Numbered from the stretch's first letter, positions 19,995 to 30,709 are shown. The stretch is 64,000 nucleotides of DNA from Modicisalibacter ilicicola DSM 19980 (GCF_900128925.1 NZ_FQUJ01000002.1:34856-98855); one strand, 5' to 3'. The notes: a model not told the origin generated them from the sequence alone. Program-made: numbers and translations.

Positions 19995-21220
19995 CAGCGA
20001 CCCTCCCTGCGGATGCTATTGCCAGATTCGGATTGGCTGCTGTTGCTGCTGTTGCGCAGGCGGTCGAGTAACCGCGGGTCCATGCCCGCTTCACCGCCGG
20101 ACCTTCTGATCGCATCCTCGCTGCTTTCACCCGATCCATCCTGGTTATTTTGCAACTGCTCCAGCGGCAGCACCATCAGGGGACTGCTCTGATCGAGATC
20201 GACCAGCACCTTACTGGTGTTGCTGAACACCTGGGACATGGTCTCGATGTACATGCGATCACGCATGATCTGCGGCGCGTTGCGGTACTCCGAGAGCAAC
20301 GAGTTGAAGCGGTTGGAATTACCCTGGGCATCGGCAACCACGGATTCACGATAGCCCTGGGCCTGCTCGATCATGCGCTGCGCCTGGCCCTGGGCGACCG
20401 GGATGATGGCATTGGCATAACCGATCGCCTGGTTGATGGTGCGCTGGCGATCCTCGCGGGCCTTGATCACATCGTCGAAGGCTTCCTGAACCGCGTCCGG
20501 TGCCGAGGTCGATTCGACGTTGATCGCCTGAATCGTCACCCCCAGGTTGTAGTTGTTGAGATAGGTCTGCAGCCGCGTGGACACGGTATCGGCGAGCAAC
20601 TCACGCCCGGAGGTCAGTATCTGATCCATTTCCGTTCCGCCCACCACATGACGCAGGGCAGAATCGAGGGCATTCTCGATGGTGATGTCGGGATCGCGTA
20701 CGTTGAGTACGAAGAAACGCGGCTCGATGACGCGATACTGGGCCGACATCTCGACCTCGACGATGTTCTCGTCCTGGGTCAGCATCGACTTGGTCTGGCT
20801 GATGGAGCGAACCCGAGTGACATTGACCATGCGCACGTCATCGATCAGCGGCGGATTCCAGTGCAGGCCAGGACTGACGACCTCCTGGAACTTGCCGAAA
20901 CGCAGCACGACCCCACGCTCGGACTGGTCGACGAGATAGAAACCGGTCGCCGCCCAGATCGCCAGGGCGACGATCAGCAGCAATCCCGGCAGAGCGAAGG
21001 CGTTGCGCTTGCCACCGCCACTGCCGCCACTGCCGCCGCCGCCACGTCTGCCACGACCGCCACCCAACATCTTGTTGAGCTTGTCCTGGAACTTCTTCAA
21101 CGCCTCGTCAAGATCGGGCGGTCCTTGATTGTTTCCGCCGTTGCCGCCGCCACCGCGTCGGCCCCCACCACTCCAGGGGTCGTGCTGATTGCCACCACCA
21201 CCAGGCTCATTCCAAGCCAT
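19994..21220 (-). CDS. hflK: HflK, protease modulator
   Basis: Partner of HflC in the FtsH-associated SPFH complex. The 408-aa protein begins with a glycine-rich cytoplasmic tail (MAWNEPGGGGNQHDPW) typical of HflK, then a membrane helix near residues 75-95, then the SPFH domain (YLVDQSERGVVLRFGKF) and a long helical coil. The C-terminus is a low-complexity S/N-rich tail. It lies 90 bases downstream of hflX and overlaps hflC. Confidence 0.97.
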   Translation of the reverse strand: MAWNEPGGGGNQHDPWSGGGRRGGGGNGGNNQGPPDLDEALKKFQDKLNKMLGGGRGRRGGGGSGGSGGGKRNAFALPGLLLIVALAIWAATGFYLVDQSERGVVLRFGKFQEVVSPGLHWNPPLIDDVRMVNVTRVRSISQTKSMLTQDENIVEVEMSAQYRVIEPRFFVLNVRDPDITIENALDSALRHVVGGTEMDQILTSGRELLADTVSTRLQTYLNNYNLGVTIQAINVESTSAPDAVQEAFDDVIKAREDRQRTINQAIGYANAIIPVAQGQAQRMIEQAQGYRESVVADAQGNSNRFNSLLSEYRNAPQIMRDRMYIETMSQVFSNTSKVLVDLDQSSPLMVLPLEQLQNNQDGSGESSEDAIRRSGGEAGMDPRLLDRLRNSSNSSQSESGNSIRREGR

Positions 21221-21310
21221 ACGTCGTCTCCACTAAGCATTATTGCGACATGCGTTGATTGCGTTTGGGAAGTACCGAAAGGCTCGCCGAAGATAACGAT
21301 GCCGCTCGGA

Positions 21311-22639
21311 TCATTGTCGAGCCTCTCGGACCCACCCCGGCGACTCCCTGTCGTCCGGTGGCAGATAATCTTGTGCTCTTTCGCCCAGGCGCGCGAGAAG
21401 CTGCATGAAATCGCGTCGTGGCAGGCGAATGTCGAGCAGAATACGCCCCTGATCGTCGAAGGCTTCTTCGCGCACCGCGTCGAGGTCGTGCAGGCCGGCC
21501 CGCAACCTGCCCTGCTGCGGCGACAGGGTGAGATGCGCCTCGATGACATCCTCGGCCAAGCGTTCCGAAAGCGCCTGTGCCAGCAGGTCGAGGCCGAGCC
21601 CCTGTTGCGCCGACACCCAGACGACGTCGGGCACCCCCTCGCCATCCCGCTCGATCCGCGGCGCACTGCCGAGCAGATCGATCTTGTTCATGACCCGCAG
21701 GCAAGGCACGTCGTCGGCACCGATCTCGTCGAGAACCCCTTCGACCTCTCCGACATTAAGCTCACGGTCCGGGTCGGGGGCATCGATGACATGCACCAGT
21801 AGCGCCGCTTCGTTGGCCTCCTGCAGGGTGGCCTGAAAAGCCTCGACCAGCTTGTGAGGCAAATGACGAATGAACCCCACCGTATCCGCCAGGATCACGG
21901 GGCCCACGTCACTGAGCTCGAGACGTCGCAGCGTCGGATCCAGTGTCGCAAAGAGCTGATCCGCGGCGTAGACATCGGCATCGGTCATCGCATTGAACAG
22001 GGTCGATTTCCCCGCGTTGGTGTACCCCACCAGCGAGATGCTGGGGATATCGGCACGCGAGCGGGCGCGACGATTCTGCTGACGCTGGCTGCGCACCTTG
22101 TCGAGGCGCTTGTGAATTGCCTTGATGCGTGCTCGCAGCAAGCGACGGTCCGTCTCGAGCTGGGTCTCGCCCGGCCCGCGCAGACCGATGCCGCCCTTCT
22201 GACGCTCGAGGTGGGTCCACCCGCGCACCAGGCGCGTGGACATGTATTCCAGCTGCGCCAGTTCGACCTGCAGCTTGCCCTCGTGGGTGCGCGCCCGCTG
22301 GGCAAAGATATCCAGTATCAATCCAGTGCGATCCAGCACACGACACTTCAGCGCCCGCTCCAGGTTGCGCTCCTGAGAGGGGCTCAGCGCATGGTTGAAT
22401 ATCACCAGCTCGGCACCGTGGATGGCGAGCAACTCGCGCAGCTCTTCCACCTTGCCGCTACCTATGAAAGCACGAGGATCCGGCCTGCGCCGGCTTCCCT
22501 GCATCAGGGTCGCCGGCTCGGCCCCGGCGGAGCGCACCAGCTCCAGGAACTCCCCCGGGTCCTCGCGTTCCTGCTCGTCCTGGAAATCGACATGGACGAG
22601 TACCGCCGTCTCACCGGCGTCGGGACGTTCGAAAAACAA
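21311..22639 (-). CDS. hflX: HflX ribosome-associated GTPase
   Basis: HflX is a GTPase that binds the 50S subunit and rescues or splits stalled ribosomes, especially after heat stress. The 442-aa protein has the N-terminal HflX domain (RRPDPRAFIGSGKVEE), a helical linker, and a GTPase domain with GYTNAGKSTLF (G1), DTVGFI (G3) and NKIDLL (G4). The start is TTG, supported by GAGG six bases upstream and by the family N-terminus (FFERP). It starts 18 bases after hfq. Confidence 0.96.
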   Translation of the reverse strand: MFFERPDAGETAVLVHVDFQDEQEREDPGEFLELVRSAGAEPATLMQGSRRRPDPRAFIGSGKVEELRELLAIHGAELVIFNHALSPSQERNLERALKCRVLDRTGLILDIFAQRARTHEGKLQVELAQLEYMSTRLVRGWTHLERQKGGIGLRGPGETQLETDRRLLRARIKAIHKRLDKVRSQRQQNRRARSRADIPSISLVGYTNAGKSTLFNAMTDADVYAADQLFATLDPTLRRLELSDVGPVILADTVGFIRHLPHKLVEAFQATLQEANEAALLVHVIDAPDPDRELNVGEVEGVLDEIGADDVPCLRVMNKIDLLGSAPRIERDGEGVPDVVWVSAQQGLGLDLLAQALSERLAEDVIEAHLTLSPQQGRLRAGLHDLDAVREEAFDDQGRILLDIRLPRRDFMQLLARLGERAQDYLPPDDRESPGWVREARQ

Positions 22640-22657
22640 TCAAGGCCTCGTGATCGG

Positions 22658-22903
22658 TTATTCCTGCCCGGCCATGCTTGGGTCCTGAGCAGGCAAGCGT
22701 ACGTTGCGTGAAGGCACCACCGTGGAGATGGCGTGCTTGTAGACCATCTGACTGACCGTATTGCGCAGCAGGATGACGAACTGGTCGAAGGATTCGATCT
22801 GACCCTGTAGCTTGATTCCGTTGACCAGGAAGATGGACACCGGAATGCGCTCCTTGCGCAGGATGTTCAGATACGGATCTTGAAGGGACTGCCCTTTGGA
22901 CAT
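22658..22903 (-). CDS. hfq: RNA chaperone Hfq
   Basis: Hfq is the hexameric Sm-like chaperone that pairs small RNAs with mRNAs. Starting at [20 protein letters not shown] the protein is 81 aa, with the Sm1 block ([20 protein letters not shown]) and Sm2 block ([10 protein letters not shown]). An upstream in-frame extension exists but is not conserved, and the internal ATG has a good AGGG-type site. The short C-terminal tail (about 15 residues) is like that of Pseudomonas rather than the long enteric tail. It lies between miaA and hflX as in most gammaproteobacteria. Confidence 0.98.
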   Translation of the reverse strand: MSKGQSLQDPYLNILRKERIPVSIFLVNGIKLQGQIESFDQFVILLRNTVSQMVYKHAISTVVPSRNVRLPAQDPSMAGQE

Positions 22904-23025
22904 TTTGCTCTCCCTAACTGTCTCTATAATGTTGATATCTTTATCGTCTATTCGCCTGGGCAAGAAACCCGGACGGTTGGGTCAAACCATATACCGCACC
23001 GTTGTCGCGAAGCTATCATCTTACG

Positions 23026-23964
23026 CTAAGTGCTGCACTGGCGCACGATTTTCAATACGTTCTCGACGGCATCCGGCCCGTGGGGATCGATCCAGTGAAG
23101 CGCCGGCCAGCGACGCAACCAAGTCAGCTGTCGCTTGGCCAGCTGGCGTGTGGCGACGATCCCCTTGTACGCCAGCTCATCCCTGCCATGAACCCCCTCC
23201 AGGTACTGCCACACCTGGCGATAACCCACGCTCTTCATCGCCGGCAGTCCCAGATGCAGATCGTGGCGGGCCTTCAGCGCAGCGACTTCCTCGACGAACC
23301 CCTGTTCGAGCATTTGCTCGAAGCGTCGTGCAATGCGTTCATGCAAGATGCTGCGATGCATGGGTGCAAGTCCAATGGACAATGTTTGCCAGGCAAAGGT
23401 TTCCTTTCGCTGCTCACGCCACAGCTCGCTCATCGGTCGTTGGCTGAGGCGCTGAACCTCGAGTGCCCGCATCAGCCGCTGAGGATCGTTGGGGTGAATG
23501 CGCGAGGCGGACTCGGGATCGACCCGCGCAAGCTTGGCATGCAGCGCGCCGAGCCCCTCCCGGGCCGCCCAGGCCTCGAGTTCGGCACGCGTCGCGGCGT
23601 CGGCGGCAGGCAGGTTTCCCACCCCGCCAAGCAGGCTCCTGTAGTAGAGCATGGTGCCACCCACCAGCAGCGGAATGCCGCCGTCGTTGCTGATGCGCTG
23701 CATCTCGAGACGCGCATCGTCACGAAACTCCGCCGCAGAATAGGGATCGGCGGGATCACGGATATCGATCAGCCGATGCGGTGCGCGCGCCTGTTCATCG
23801 GGTGACGGCTTGGCGGTTCCGATATCCATGCCACGATAGACCATCGCCGAATCGACACTGATCAGCTCGGCACCCAGACGCTGGTGAAGCGCCATGGCCA
23901 GGTCGGTCTTTCCCGAGGCGGTGGGCCCCATCAGCAGGATGGCCAGTGGGCGGCTATCCTTCAT
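23026..23964 (-). CDS. miaA: tRNA dimethylallyltransferase
   Basis: MiaA adds a dimethylallyl group to A37 of tRNAs reading UNN codons. From the ATG at 23964 the protein is 312 aa with the P-loop GPTASGKTDLA, the SVDSAMVYRGMDIGTAKP block, and the tRNA-binding QxxxKRQLTWLR region at the end. The longer upstream frame overlaps mutL and is not used. The start lies two bases after the mutL stop, so translation is probably coupled; an AGAGG site lies within the end of mutL. Confidence 0.97.
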   Translation of the reverse strand: MKDSRPLAILLMGPTASGKTDLAMALHQRLGAELISVDSAMVYRGMDIGTAKPSPDEQARAPHRLIDIRDPADPYSAAEFRDDARLEMQRISNDGGIPLLVGGTMLYYRSLLGGVGNLPAADAATRAELEAWAAREGLGALHAKLARVDPESASRIHPNDPQRLMRALEVQRLSQRPMSELWREQRKETFAWQTLSIGLAPMHRSILHERIARRFEQMLEQGFVEEVAALKARHDLHLGLPAMKSVGYRQVWQYLEGVHGRDELAYKGIVATRQLAKRQLTWLRRWPALHWIDPHGPDAVENVLKIVRQCST

Positions 23965-23966
23965 GG

Positions 23967-25925
23967 TCACTGGCCTCTCAGGAACAGCCTGTCGAGTTCC
24001 TGCATCGACATCTCGGTCCAGGTCGGCCGACCATGGTTGCACTGGCCACTGCGCTCGGTACGTTCCATGTCGCGCAGCAAGGCATTCATCTCGGCAATGC
24101 TCAGGCGGCGGTTGGCCCGCACGCTGCCGTGGCAGGCCATGGTCGAGAGCAGTTCGTTGATGTGTGCCTCGAGCCGATCCGAGCGACCGTAGCGCTCGAG
24201 ATCCGCCAGCATGTCGCGGATCAGGGGCTCCACATCGGCCTTGGCGAGCAGACTCGGCACCTGGCGCACCAGCAGGGTCTCGGGACCGGCCACATCGAGT
24301 TCCACCCCCAGACGCGAGAATGCCTCGCGGCACTGTTCGGCGGTCTCCACCTCGGCGGCGCTCGCAGCCAGCGACACGGGAACCAGCAGCGGCTGGGCCT
24401 CGAGGGCGCCACCGCACTCGGCCCCGGCGAACACCTGCCGCTTCATGCCCTCGTAGGTGATGCGCTCATGGGCGGCATGCATGTCGACGACCACCATGCC
24501 GCGCGAGGTCTGGGAAAGAATGTAGACGCCGTGGAGCTGGGCGACGGCATATCCCAAGGGGGGCGCTCGAGTCGGGTCGTCCTCGGGCAAGGCCTGGGAC
24601 GGCATTGTGGTGACCGGCGCCTCGTCGGCCTGACGCTCCTGGAGGGCCGCTTGTGCCTCGGGGCCGCCCGGTGCGGGAGGCTGCGGCGTCAACAGGCTCT
24701 CTTCGTGCTCGGGGTGCAGCGCGCGATACCCCGCCATGAATTCCCGGACCCGACCGGGACCGGGGCGTGCCCCGGCATCGGGACGCAAGGCCATCTGCTG
24801 CTGCCACCCGGGCCGATCCTCGGCGCCGGGCGCTGCTCCCGCCCGATCCGCCTCGCTGCTGGAAGTTTCCGCAGCATCCGCGTCCTCGCCGGGGTGGGCT
24901 TCGGTGTTGGGACGCGCCTCGCCGAGCGCCCGGTGGAGGCTGGAGAACAGGAAATCGTGCACGAGACGCCCGTCGCGAAAGCGCACTTCATGCTTGGTCG
25001 GATGGACATTGACATCGACGACCGCCGGATCGAGCTCCAGGTACAGCACGAAGACCGGGTGCCGGCCGTGGAACAGCACGTCACGGTAGGCCTGGCGGAT
25101 GGCATGGGCGACCAGGCGGTCGCGCACCACGCGCCCGTTGACGAAGAAGTATTGCTGATCCGCCTGAGCCCGGGAATGCGTCGGCAGCCCGACCCAGCCC
25201 CACAGCCGCAAGCCGGACGCCTCGATGTCCAGATGCAGGGCGTTGTCGAGGAACTTGCCGCCCAGCAAGGCGCTGATACGCCGCTCGCCACCCGCGGCAT
25301 CACTGACGGGACGCAGCTGATGAAGCGCCTTCTGGTTATGACGCAGCGTCCAGCCGATGTCGTAACGCGACAGCGCAAGCCGTCGGAAGACCTCTTCCGC
25401 GTGGGAGAGCTCGGTCTTCTCGGTACGCAGGAACTTGCGCCGGGCCGGCGTGTTGAAGAAAAGATCGCGAACCACTACCGAGGTGCCGCGTGGATGCGGC
25501 GCCGGCGAGACACGAGGCTCCATGTCGCGCCCCTCGGCCACCACACGCCAGCCGGCAGTAGGGTCCTCGTCGGCATTGGAAACCAGCTCGAGGCGCGATA
25601 CTGAACTGATCGACGCCAGCGCCTCGCCGCGAAACCCCAGGCTGGCGACCCCCTCGAGATCCTCGAGGGATTCGATCTTGCTGGTGGCATGACGCGACAA
25701 TGCCAGGGGCAGGTCCTCCTCGGCGATGCCGCTGCCATCGTCGCGTATCTTGATCAGCCGGGCGCCACCGGCCTCGAGCTCCACTTCGATGCGCCGACTT
25801 CCGGCATCGATGGCGTTCTCGATCAGCTCCTTGATCACCGAGGAGGGACGCTCGACCACCTCGCCGGCGGCAATCTGGTTGGCCAGGCGCGGATTGAGGA
25901 TGTGAATGCGCCGAGTCTGGGTCAT
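23967..25925 (-). CDS. mutL: DNA mismatch repair protein MutL
   Basis: MutL couples MutS mismatch recognition to strand incision. The 652-aa protein has the GHKL ATPase domain at the N-terminus ([28 protein letters not shown], here in order; [19 protein letters not shown]) and a C-terminal dimerisation domain ([26 protein letters not shown]). A variable acidic and proline-rich linker separates them. A metal-binding endonuclease motif of the DQHA(x)2E(x)4E type is not visible, only [12 protein letters not shown]; whether MutH is present cannot be seen here. Confidence 0.97.
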   Translation of the reverse strand: MTQTRRIHILNPRLANQIAAGEVVERPSSVIKELIENAIDAGSRRIEVELEAGGARLIKIRDDGSGIAEEDLPLALSRHATSKIESLEDLEGVASLGFRGEALASISSVSRLELVSNADEDPTAGWRVVAEGRDMEPRVSPAPHPRGTSVVVRDLFFNTPARRKFLRTEKTELSHAEEVFRRLALSRYDIGWTLRHNQKALHQLRPVSDAAGGERRISALLGGKFLDNALHLDIEASGLRLWGWVGLPTHSRAQADQQYFFVNGRVVRDRLVAHAIRQAYRDVLFHGRHPVFVLYLELDPAVVDVNVHPTKHEVRFRDGRLVHDFLFSSLHRALGEARPNTEAHPGEDADAAETSSSEADRAGAAPGAEDRPGWQQQMALRPDAGARPGPGRVREFMAGYRALHPEHEESLLTPQPPAPGGPEAQAALQERQADEAPVTTMPSQALPEDDPTRAPPLGYAVAQLHGVYILSQTSRGMVVVDMHAAHERITYEGMKRQVFAGAECGGALEAQPLLVPVSLAASAAEVETAEQCREAFSRLGVELDVAGPETLLVRQVPSLLAKADVEPLIRDMLADLERYGRSDRLEAHINELLSTMACHGSVRANRRLSIAEMNALLRDMERTERSGQCNHGRPTWTEMSMQELDRLFLRGQ

Positions 25926-25955
25926 TTCATCTCGCTGATAAACCTGAGTGAGGCG

Positions 25956-27452
25956 TTACCCCCGGGGAATCCGCAGCACCTGCCCCACCCGAATCACGTC
26001 ACCATTCAACTCGTTGGCCTGCTTCAGGGTCTGCACGGGTACCGCATGGCGAGAGGCGATCTCGGAGAGGGTATCGCCCGGCTGGATGCGGTACTCGTTG
26101 GCCTCTCCCCCGCGCTGACGATCGCGTTGCCAGGCCAGCAGGCTGGCCGGCGGCGGGTTACGCCGAAAATGGGCGTTGATACCGGCGAAGATCGCCTTGG
26201 CCAGGCTGCGCTGGTAGCCGCGATCGCGTAATCGAGTCTCTTCCCGAGGGTTGGAGATGAAGCCTGTCTCGACCAGCAGCGAGGGGATGTCCGGTGACTT
26301 GAGCACCATGAAGCCCGCCTGCTCGACCTGGGACTTGTGCAGCTTGCTGATCTTGCCGAGCTGATCGAGCACCTGGCCGCCCACCGCCAGGGAGTCGTTG
26401 AGCGTCGCGGTCATGGTCAGATCGAGCAGCACGCCGCGCAGCACCTCGTCCTTGTCAGCCAGGTCGAGATTGCCATCGACCCCGCCGATGAGGTCGGAGC
26501 GGTTCTCGCTGGCCGCCAGCCATTTGGCGGTTTCCGAGGTTGCGCCACTCTGGGACAGGGCAAACACCGAGCTGCCGCTGGGTCGCGGGCTCTTGAATGC
26601 ATCGGCGTGAATCGACACGAAGAAGTCGGCCTTCTGATCCCGAGCCAGCAGCGTGCGCTGGCGCAGGCCGACGTAATAGTCGCCATCGCGAATCATTACC
26701 GCCTTGAAGCCCGGGGTGTCGGCGATGATTCTCTCGAGCTGGCGGGCGATATCCAGCACGATATCCTTCTCGCGGGTGCCCCGAGGGCCCAGGGCACCGG
26801 GGTCTTCGCCGCCATGCCCGGCGTCCACGGCAATGATGATGTCGCGCTTGGGATGCGGCTGAGCCTGTTCCTTGCGGGTCGGCAAGGTCGCCCCGGAGGC
26901 GCTCTCACCGTTCGCCCGCGCCTGGGCCAGCGCGCGATCGGTGGCAATCTCATGCTCGCGAATCTTGGCCTCGATGGGATCGATGGGGTTCTGCACCGCG
27001 CTTTCCCCGGGGTATTCGAGATCCACCACCAGGCGGTGCCCGTACTTGTCGTTGGGGGGCAGCGTAAAGTGCTTGGGATTCACCTCTCGGCTGAGATCCA
27101 GCACCACGCGCAAGTCATTGCCATTACGAACGCCGGTGCGGACCTCGCTGATCGCGCTTCCGCTGAGATCGAGGCGCGAGGTGTCCAGTTGCAACTGACT
27201 GTCGACCAGGTCGATGACCAGCCGGTCCGGATTGTTCAGGGAAAAGACATTGGCACTGGCCGGTTCGGAGAGATCGAACACCAGACGCGCATGATCCGGC
27301 GCCGCCCAGATACGCAGATTGTCGACATCGCTGGCCATTGCCGATAGCGATGACATCATCATCAACAGCGCGGACAGGCACAGGATCAACGACCGAGAAC
27401 GCTGACCGGCACGGGCACGCAGCCGACTGTATGAAGTGAACAACCATTTCAT
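25956..27452 (-). CDS. N-acetylmuramoyl-L-alanine amidase (AmiB/AmiC type)
   Basis: A periplasmic zinc amidase that cleaves septal peptidoglycan during daughter-cell separation. The 498-aa protein has a signal peptide, an AMIN domain that targets the septum (about 45-150), an amidase_3 catalytic domain with AVDAGHGGEDPGA and the later VETGFISNPREE, and a C-terminal LysM domain (YRIQPGDTLSEIASRH, ending VGQVLRIPRG). The AMIN-amidase-LysM order is AmiB-like, and the tsaE-ami-mutL context is where gammaproteobacteria keep amiB. The ATG overlaps the tsaE stop (ATGA), so expression is coupled. Confidence 0.94.
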   Translation of the reverse strand: MKWLFTSYSRLRARAGQRSRSLILCLSALLMMMSSLSAMASDVDNLRIWAAPDHARLVFDLSEPASANVFSLNNPDRLVIDLVDSQLQLDTSRLDLSGSAISEVRTGVRNGNDLRVVLDLSREVNPKHFTLPPNDKYGHRLVVDLEYPGESAVQNPIDPIEAKIREHEIATDRALAQARANGESASGATLPTRKEQAQPHPKRDIIIAVDAGHGGEDPGALGPRGTREKDIVLDIARQLERIIADTPGFKAVMIRDGDYYVGLRQRTLLARDQKADFFVSIHADAFKSPRPSGSSVFALSQSGATSETAKWLAASENRSDLIGGVDGNLDLADKDEVLRGVLLDLTMTATLNDSLAVGGQVLDQLGKISKLHKSQVEQAGFMVLKSPDIPSLLVETGFISNPREETRLRDRGYQRSLAKAIFAGINAHFRRNPPPASLLAWQRDRQRGGEANEYRIQPGDTLSEIASRHAVPVQTLKQANELNGDVIRVGQVLRIPRG

Positions 27453-27937
27453 GAGGTGTTCCGGGTCCTTTCTGGAACAAGCGCGGCAAGCCGAGCAAGA
27501 ACATTTTCACCGTGGGTCGAATCGGCGGCCAGGCGCGCCTCGCGTCCCGCACCGGCGACGCTGAGCACGACGACAAGATCGGCCGCTGGCAACCATCCTT
27601 TACCGCGAATCGGCCACTCGATCAGATTGAGGGTCTCCTTATCGAGCATTTCCCGTGCCCCGATGAATTCCAGTTCTTCCGGGTCGCCGAGACGATACAG
27701 GTCGAAATGGTGCACACGGATGTCGCCGAACTGATAAGGCTCCACCAGGGTGTAGGTAGGGCTCTTGACCGGCCCTTGATGCCCGTAGGCACGCAGCACC
27801 CCTCTCGCCAGGGTTGTCTTGCCTGCACCCAGCTCACCCTGAAGATGCACCTGACCATGACCCTGCAGGGCTCTGCCCAAGGCCTCGCCGAAGGCAACCT
27901 GTTCGGCCTCGTTGTGCAAGAGATAGGCATCTTTCAT
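27449..27937 (-). CDS. tsaE: tRNA threonylcarbamoyladenosine synthesis ATPase TsaE
   Basis: TsaE is the ATPase that drives the TsaB-TsaD complex making t6A37 in tRNAs reading ANN codons. The 162-aa protein has the P-loop GELGAGKTTLARG, then KSPTYTLVEPY and VHHFDLYRL. The ATG at 27937 is chosen because the N-terminus then matches the family; it overlaps the stop of nnr by ATGA. It also overlaps the downstream amidase gene, giving a tightly coupled nnr-tsaE-ami series. Confidence 0.96.
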   Translation of the reverse strand: MKDAYLLHNEAEQVAFGEALGRALQGHGQVHLQGELGAGKTTLARGVLRAYGHQGPVKSPTYTLVEPYQFGDIRVHHFDLYRLGDPEELEFIGAREMLDKETLNLIEWPIRGKGWLPAADLVVVLSVAGAGREARLAADSTHGENVLARLAALVPERTRNTS

Positions 27938-29442
27938 GAGTCGCCATCGAAGTTCGCCAGAAAACGCCCATAGGATGCCAGATCGCTTGCCAGCAGGCCA
28001 CGCTCCCCTTCTTCCGCAGCGGCGCAATCCGCGGCCAGGGCATGCAGGGTGACCCCCACCCGCGCCGCCTGCTCTATCCCGTGCCCCTGGGCCACGAGTG
28101 CACCGAGCATCCCGGACAACACATCTCCCATTCCGCCGCTCGCCATGCCGGGGTTGCCATAGGGGCAGACCGCGACACCATCGGGCCCGGCCACCAGCGT
28201 GCCCGTCCCCTTGAGCACCATCGTGCCGCCGCGTGATTCCTGCAGCCTTCGGATGGCTGCCAGGCGATCCGCCTGTACCTCCCCGCCACTCAGGCCGAGC
28301 AGGCGTGCCGCTTCGCCGGGGTGCGGCGTCAGCAACCAGTCGTCGCGCTTCTCGTCGGGCCAGTGGGCCGCCAGCAGATTCAGGCCATCCGCATCGATCA
28401 CCAGGGGCTTGCCGGCCTTCAGTGCAGCCTGCAGCATGCCCTGCCCCCAGGCGTCCTGGCCAAGCCCCGGACCAACCACGACCACGTCGGCACCCTCCAG
28501 AAGTTCGGCGACATCGGGGACACCTCGCGCGCCTCGAACCATGACCTCGGGCATGCGCGTCAGGCTGGCACCGACATGTTCCGGGGCAGTGGCCAGGCTG
28601 ATCTTGCCGGCGCCGAGTCGCGCCGCTGCCTGGCTGGCCAGCAGCGCCGCCCCCCCGAACCCGGGAGCTCCACCGATCACCAGCACATGACCAAAGTCAC
28701 CCTTGTGGCTACTGCGCCGACGCAGGGGAAGCGCCTCGGCGATGAGGGACTCGTCCAGCAGGTCCGCCACCGGCGGCAGGTCCTCGTGCCTCAGTGTGTC
28801 GACATCCAGCGAGCAGTACACCACCTCGCCGACGTGATCCGCCGCCTGACCGGTATGCAGGCCGAACTTGTCGGCGATGAAGGTCACCGTGATATCTGCC
28901 TCCACCGCACAGCCCAGCACCCTGCCGCTGTCCGCTGCGAGTCCCGAGGGGATGTCGACCGCCAGCACCGGCAGCGAACTGGCGTTGATCGCCTCGATGA
29001 CCGCGACGAAGGGCTCGCGCACCTCGCCCCCCAGCCCGGTGCCGAGCAGCGCGTCGACGAGGACATCGCCCTCGACGCTCGTGCCATTCTGCCAGGGGAT
29101 CGCCTCGATCCCCGCCGTTCGCGCCATCTGCAGCGCCCGAGCCGCATCGCCCTTGAGCTCGCCGGGATCGCGAACGGCGATCACCTGCACCTCGAGGCCA
29201 TCGCGAGCGGCCAGCGCCGCCATCACGTAGCCGTCTCCCGCATTATTTCCGGCCCCGCACAGCACGCACAGGCGTCGCGCCTGCGGCCAGTGCCGGCGCA
29301 GCGCATCGTAGGCCGCTCCAGCGGCTCGCTGCATCAGATCGAAACCCTGGAAGCCGTCGCTCGAGCCCGCGGCAATCGCGCGTCGATCGATTTCGCGCAC
29401 CTGCTCTGCGAGGTAGAGCGGATGCCGGTAGCGTCGTGACAT
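27934..29442 (-). CDS. nnr: Bifunctional NAD(P)HX epimerase/dehydratase
   Basis: This enzyme repairs hydrated NADH and NADPH. The 502-aa protein fuses the NnrE epimerase domain (residues about 1-215; GAGNNAGDGYV and IPSGLAADSG) with the NnrD ADP-dependent dehydratase domain (about 225-500; TPHPGEAARLLG and the late GNPGMASGGMGDVLSG). The ATG at 29442 is preferred because GGGAG lies six bases ahead, whereas the ATG at 29448 abuts it. It is divergent from queG across about 110 bases. Confidence 0.96.
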   Translation of the reverse strand: MSRRYRHPLYLAEQVREIDRRAIAAGSSDGFQGFDLMQRAAGAAYDALRRHWPQARRLCVLCGAGNNAGDGYVMAALAARDGLEVQVIAVRDPGELKGDAARALQMARTAGIEAIPWQNGTSVEGDVLVDALLGTGLGGEVREPFVAVIEAINASSLPVLAVDIPSGLAADSGRVLGCAVEADITVTFIADKFGLHTGQAADHVGEVVYCSLDVDTLRHEDLPPVADLLDESLIAEALPLRRRSSHKGDFGHVLVIGGAPGFGGAALLASQAAARLGAGKISLATAPEHVGASLTRMPEVMVRGARGVPDVAELLEGADVVVVGPGLGQDAWGQGMLQAALKAGKPLVIDADGLNLLAAHWPDEKRDDWLLTPHPGEAARLLGLSGGEVQADRLAAIRRLQESRGGTMVLKGTGTLVAGPDGVAVCPYGNPGMASGGMGDVLSGMLGALVAQGHGIEQAARVGVTLHALAADCAAAEEGERGLLASDLASYGRFLANFDGDS

Positions 29443-29554
29443 GTGCATCTCCCGAAATAACGCGCCATGATGTGACGTGGGCTGTGGGTTAGTGTAGTGT
29501 GGCCAGCCCCTTACCGAGCCGACCCGAGATGGTTTCCACCGTTTTTTCACGCTC

Positions 29555-30709
29555 ATGACGACACGTCAACTCAGCCAAGACATCGACCTGCAGGCACTCG
29601 CCGACCGCATCAAGGCATGGGGGCGCGAATTGGGTTTCCAGCAGGTAGGCATCACCGACATCGACCTCGAGAGCCATGAGCGCCATCTCGAGCACTGGCT
29701 GGCGGCCGGGCACCAGGGCGAAATGGACTTCATGGCCAAGCACGGCACCAAGCGCACTCGTCCCGACGAGTTGGTCCCGGGAACAGTGCGGGTGATCAGC
29801 GTGCGCATGGATTACCTGCCGCCTGAGGTCGAGACCACCCGGGTACTGGGCGAGCCGCGCAAGGCCTATGTCTCGCGCTATGCCCTGGGGCGCGACTACC
29901 ACAAGCTGATGCGCAAGCGGCTGGCGACCCTGGCCAGGACCATCGAGGACGAGATCGGCCCTCACGGCTACCGTGCCTTCGTGGATTCCGCCCCGGTCAT
30001 GGAGCGCGCCCTGGCCCAGAAGGCCGGACTCGGCTGGTTCGGCAAGAACTCGATGCTGCTCAACCCCAGGGCAGGCTCGCTGTTCTTTTTGGGTGAGCTC
30101 TATACCGACCTGCCACTGCCGGTGGACGCTCCCTTCGAGGAGGAGCACTGCGGCAGCTGCGCCCAGTGCCGCATCGCCTGCCCGACCGGCGCCATCGTCG
30201 ACGACAAGGTGGTGGACTCCCGGCGCTGCATCTCCTACCTGACCATCGAACTGCATGGCAGCATCCCCGAGGAGTATCGCGAGGCGATGGGCAACCGGGT
30301 CTACGGCTGCGACGACTGCCAACTGGTCTGCCCCTTCACCCGTTTTACCCGCGCAAGCCACGAGGAGGATTTCTCCCCGCGACACGATCTCGACCGGGCC
30401 GACCTGTTACGGCTATTCGCCTGGAGCGAAGAAGAGTTCCTGCTGAAGACCGAGGGCAGCGCCATTCGCCGGATCGGTTACGAGCGGTGGTTGCGCAACC
30501 TGGCCGTCGGGCTGGGCAACGCGCCCTGGAGCCTGGGCGTGGAAGCGGCCTTGCGTGCACGGCTTGCCTTTCCTTCCGACCTGGTGCGCGAGCACGTGCG
30601 CTGGGCGCTGAGACGGCAGGGCGAAAAGCGCCAGACGCTGATCGCCAGCAGTGCTCAAGCCCTGTCCTGTGAACCGGAAGCCATCATGCGCAGGAACGTT
30701 TCTCGATAG
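29555..30709 (+). CDS. queG: Epoxyqueuosine reductase
   Basis: QueG performs the last step of queuosine synthesis, reducing epoxyqueuosine in tRNA with cobalamin and two [4Fe-4S] clusters. The 384-aa protein shows the cluster motifs [12 protein letters not shown] and CDDCQLVCP, and the B12-domain text [10 protein letters not shown] and [10 protein letters not shown]. The start is ATG with a weak ribosome site. Its last 55 bases overlap the 3' end of the convergent orn gene, which is unusual and is discussed as a finding. Confidence 0.96.
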   Translation: MTTRQLSQDIDLQALADRIKAWGRELGFQQVGITDIDLESHERHLEHWLAAGHQGEMDFMAKHGTKRTRPDELVPGTVRVISVRMDYLPPEVETTRVLGEPRKAYVSRYALGRDYHKLMRKRLATLARTIEDEIGPHGYRAFVDSAPVMERALAQKAGLGWFGKNSMLLNPRAGSLFFLGELYTDLPLPVDAPFEEEHCGSCAQCRIACPTGAIVDDKVVDSRRCISYLTIELHGSIPEEYREAMGNRVYGCDDCQLVCPFTRFTRASHEEDFSPRHDLDRADLLRLFAWSEEEFLLKTEGSAIRRIGYERWLRNLAVGLGNAPWSLGVEAALRARLAFPSDLVREHVRWALRRQGEKRQTLIASSAQALSCEPEAIMRRNVSR

